Assembly (NCBI GenBank): GCA_010672965.1
Contig: JAAHFN010000006.1
Location: 1 to 64,000 of the forward strand
Direction: 5' to 3'
DNA length: 64,000 nucleotides
Source of the DNA: Oscillatoria sp. SIO1A7
GTDB lineage: Bacteria; Cyanobacteriota; Cyanobacteriia; Cyanobacteriales; Laspinemataceae
Shown one piece after another: positions 61,127-64,000 of the stretch (its first letter is position 1; every line of letters starts with the position of its first letter). Position numbers and translations under genes: made by a program. The notes beneath the pieces are model-generated. The model was not told where the DNA came from, ran no database searches, and saw only the letters and a program-made list of their open reading frames with translations.

Positions 61127-61519
61127 AGAAACCCGGTTTTTTCAACAATACCTTCGCCAAAACGCAAAAAGACCTTATTTGTAGGGAGCGACTCGGGAAA
61201 GAAACAAACGCAAATTCCCGATCGGAGGCCAACGTCAGATCCCCCCAACCCCCCTTAAGAAGATGCTGTTGGCGAAATATTTCTTAACATGCTGAAAGTG
61301 TAGATTTTGCGTTGGGTCCGTCAAGGAATGTCTTGTAGTTTTGTAACGCTATCGACGGCAAAATAAGGGTTTCGAGCGTTAACTTGTATTTCGCCAACAG
61401 CATCTTAAGAAGGGGGGCTTAAGAGAGATTCAGAGCTTAGCCCCCCTTTTTAAGGGGGGTTGGGGGGATCGGAACCTTCGGTAAATAGGCGTTGGTATTG
61501 TTCAAAAAACCGGGTTTCT
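61127..61519. mobile_element. MITE-like element, CCGGTTTTTT family, with two nested inserts
   Basis: The outer arms AGAAACCCGGTTTTTTCAAC and complement enclose a GATCCCCCCAACCCCCCTT element (about 61238-61470), which is split by a 145-base MITE (61261-61405). The short hairpin AAACCCGGTTTTTTC / AAAAAACCGGGTTTC at 61074-61106 lies just left. The remainder to 61595 contains CCCAATTCCGCTCTTCCC. Confidence 0.75.
61261..61405. mobile_element. 145-bp MITE with 5-bp target duplication
   Basis: Perfect 19-base terminal inverted repeats AGATGCTGTTGGCGAAATA (61261-61279 and complement 61387-61405). TAAGA occurs on both sides (61256-61260, 61406-61410). Removing the element and one TAAGA restores a continuous CCCCCCTTAAGAAGGGGGG palindrome. 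It is too short to encode a transposase. Confidence 0.9.
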
Positions 61520-61595
61520 GGCTCCCAATTCCCAATTCCGCTCTTCCCAATTCCCCATACCAACATATTGGCCAATTTTACAGTAAAGTACATCT

Positions 61596-64000
61596 ATGAA
61601 ATTAGCTCGCTTGTTCTTGGCAGCGCTACCAATAACTGCTTGCTGGGCAGCCCCCGGGACTCTAGCGCAATCGATTGTACCAGCGCCAGATGGAACCAAT
61701 ACCGTTGTTACTCCTACGCCTCTAAATAATACGGGTGTTGCAGCCCCTAATCGCTACGATATTTTGGGGGGGCAAATCTCCGCCGACGGTGCCAATTTGT
61801 TTCACAGCTTCGATCGCTTTGGGCTAGAGACGGGAGAAATAGCCAATTTTATCTCCAATCCCAACATAAGCAATATTCTCGGGCGAGTAGTAGGCGGCGA
61901 TGCTTCGATTATTAATGGGTTGCTCCAGGTGAGCGGTGGCAACTCCAACCTATTTTTAATGAACCCGTCCGGCATTGTCTTCGGGCCAAATGCAAGCTTA
62001 AACGTCCCTGGAGATTTTTTGGCGACAACCGCCACGGGCATTGGATTCGAGCGAGGCTGGTTTAACGCTTTGGCTCCGAACGATTATGCTGCCTTAGTAG
62101 GACAGCCCAGTATTTTTGAGTTTGGCAATCCCGCACCCGGAAGCATTATTAATGCTGCCCAATTAAGCGTTAATCCCGGCAAAAATATTGTCTTGCTCGG
62201 GGGCAGCGCTATTAGCACCGGCAGTCTCAATGCCCCGGACGGAAATATTGCGATCGCTACCATTCCCGGCCAAAACCGAGTTCGCATCAGCCAACCAGGC
62301 CATCTTCTCAGTTTAGAAATTACTCCTATTGCCAATAATCTATCCCTTGCCTCTCCTGCCAGTCTGCCCCAACTGCTGACCGACCCAGATATCGGCCATG
62401 CGACGGGGCTAAGCATCAACAGCGCCGGAGAAGCAATCTTAACTGGTTCTGGCTTGCGGGTAGAAAGCGGCGATGTAGTAATTAGCGACAGGCCATCGAA
62501 TCTCGATAATTCCCAAAACTCAATTCTCAATCCTTCAACTTGTGCCAATGCCCAATGCCCAATGCCCAATGCCCTATCTATCAATAGCCGTACTGCTACC
62601 TTGTCGGCTTCTAGGAATCTAACCTTAGTCGGCAGCAAGCTAATAACTTCTGGAGATTTGAACTTTATAGCCGAAGGTACGGTAAGAATCCGAGATGGCA
62701 ATAACTTTTCCCAATTCCCTCCTGAGCCGGACGCCCAGCCCAATTCCACCCACCCACACCGACCGGAACCCACCCCTAACCCCTCCCAGGAGGGGAGAGG
62801 GGAGTTCCCAATTCTCAATTCCCAATTCCCAATTCCCAATTCCCAATTCCCAATTCCCAATTCCCAATTCCAGGCGATCGCTGGCGGCAATCTGACCATT
62901 CTGGGTAAGGAAAAAATCGATATTCTGGCGCTGAGTAACGTGCGATCGGGCGTTATAACTAATACTCCCTTTCAAGCTGGAGGAGATATTAGCTTAACTA
63001 GCGGTGGCAATATTTTTGCAGATTCCCATTTTGCGGCGGGGGGAAGTTTCTCGATTCTGAGCTTGGCGGGAGAGGCGGGCAATGTCGTTAGTTTGTACGA
63101 TCCTATTATTAGTGCCGAGGGAGATGTAGTTTTTGGAGACTATACCGGCGTGTCCCTGAAGGTCGAAGCTTCCGGGGCAATATCTGCTAGAAATATTGTC
63201 ATAACTGGAGCCGATACGACCCTATCCGGTTCTTCCGATCCAGACGCCGCAATTTTGGCCAGTTCGCCCGCCTTAATTCTGCGATCGGGACTGGCAAATC
63301 TAGCGAATACCTCTAATATTTCTGAAAATACTATTGTAGCGGGAACTTCTTTTTCTAACCCATCCACAAATCCATCGGCGGGAGATATTTCCGTTAGATC
63401 CATATCAACCCCGGGCGGTCCGGTTATTTTAGACTCTGCTGGGGAAATTATTATTGATGAAATCGCCAGCCTTGGAGGAGAAATTCGCCTCAACGCCAAT
63501 GGAGCCATTACCGCTTTCGGTGCCCTAGACTCCAGTAATAACAATAGTAATAATGGCGGTACTATTAACCTAGATGCGGCTAGCATTGCTATAGATATTG
63601 TTAACTCCAGCTCGCTATCGGGGGTTGGCGGCAATGTCCTCCTTAATTCTCAGGGCGATATCGACTTGGCGTTTATTAATGCCCAAGGCGGCGGTGAGGT
63701 GGATATTACGGCGGCCAATTTCTTCCGCGCTAGCAATACCTTTAGCGATCGCAATGGTAATATTGCGAGTATTTCTACAGTCGATGGGGGCAGCGGCGGC
63801 GCGATAACAATTCGCCATGCAGGCAGCATCAATACTCCTTTTATTATCGGAGATGCAACTATCAACGGAACTACTGGAGCCATTACATCTGGTTCGGAAA
63901 CTATTGCCCCAGAATTCGCGGTGCCGGTTCCCCCTAGTATTAACGTCCAAGGGAATATTACGATTATCACCCCCGCTCCCGAGCCAGAAATTCCAGAACC
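61596..64000 (+). CDS. TpsA-like filamentous haemagglutinin adhesin (5' part, cut by window edge)
   Basis: 801 codons without a stop to the right edge. A signal peptide [20 protein letters not shown] then AQ is followed by the haemagglutination-activity domain ([60 protein letters not shown]). Such proteins are exported by a TpsB outer-membrane pore and fold as a beta-helix on the surface. Further on are beta-helix-like repeats ([24 protein letters not shown]). Two heptamer tracts and a CCACCCCTAACCCCTCCCAG repeat are read in frame (about residues 310-425), giving [10 protein letters not shown] and [14 protein letters not shown]. The sequence has no stop or frameshift despite these insertions. 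Confidence 0.88.
62700..62871 (+). repeat. Dispersed and heptamer repeats inside the adhesin gene
   Basis: A CCCACCCCTAACCCCTCCCA block (about 62770) is followed by about eight CCCAATT heptamers (62815-62870). Three heptamers make seven codons, so the tract is open in all phases and encodes NSQFPIP units. A shorter CCCAATG tract lies at 62544-62572. Confidence 0.9.

Overview
The window looks like a piece of a filamentous cyanobacterial chromosome. The palindrome GCGATCGC (HIP1) recurs throughout. The gene content is typical of that group: PatA-type response regulators with a CheA hybrid kinase, a DUF1822 operon, CHAT/TPR proteins, FO synthase CofH, an FG-GAP/RTX giant protein and a TpsA-like adhesin. 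Genes are loosely packed. Most gaps are filled with dispersed palindromic elements, heptanucleotide tandem repeats and G-rich minisatellites. No rRNA, tRNA or CRISPR array was recognised.

Layout. 1-3.1 kb: the end of an unknown gene, glutathione reductase, then a nested repeat element. 3.2-11.7 kb: a phototaxis/pilus-type chemosensory cluster (two PatA-like regulators, CheW, CheA hybrid). 11.9-15.2 kb: ROK sugar kinase, PstS-like protein, prepilin peptidase. 16.7 kb: a small self-contained gene with promoter and terminator. 17.2-24.6 kb, minus strand: a sigma-like factor, a DUF1822 protein and a CHAT-STAND-CHASE2 giant, interrupted by an orphan antitoxin on the other strand. 24.9-30.7 kb: methyltransferase, membrane coiled-coil protein, peptidoglycan-binding protein with serine-hydrolase-like motifs, alpha/beta hydrolase. 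31.0-37.5 kb: ParA and a translationally coupled coiled-coil partner, an Rpn/DUF4351-like protein, and a PPC-TPR-CHAT protein. 38.1-45.3 kb: CbiX with a His-rich tail, a DUF6717-like protein, a GT39 glycosyltransferase, CofH. 45.9-49.1 kb: a GGDEF/EAL protein. 49.4-56.2 kb: a decaying stretch with a STAND remnant, Rpn-like gene, decapitated Ser/Thr kinase, radical SAM gene, arsR fragment and a collapsed pst operon. 56.5-64 kb: two very large surface or secreted proteins, the last cut by the window edge.

The most striking theme is invasion of reading frames by intergenic repeat DNA. Repeats also found between genes lie in frame inside CheA, the STAND ATPase, the glycosyltransferase, the GGDEF/EAL sensor, the TpsA-like adhesin and the start region of the PPC-TPR-CHAT protein. 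At least two element families carry target-site duplications, so they moved as units. The best candidate for a poorly described system is the sigma-like/DUF1822/CHAT-STAND-CHASE2 locus, which would couple a membrane sensor, an NTPase switch and a caspase-like protease to a transcription-factor-like protein.
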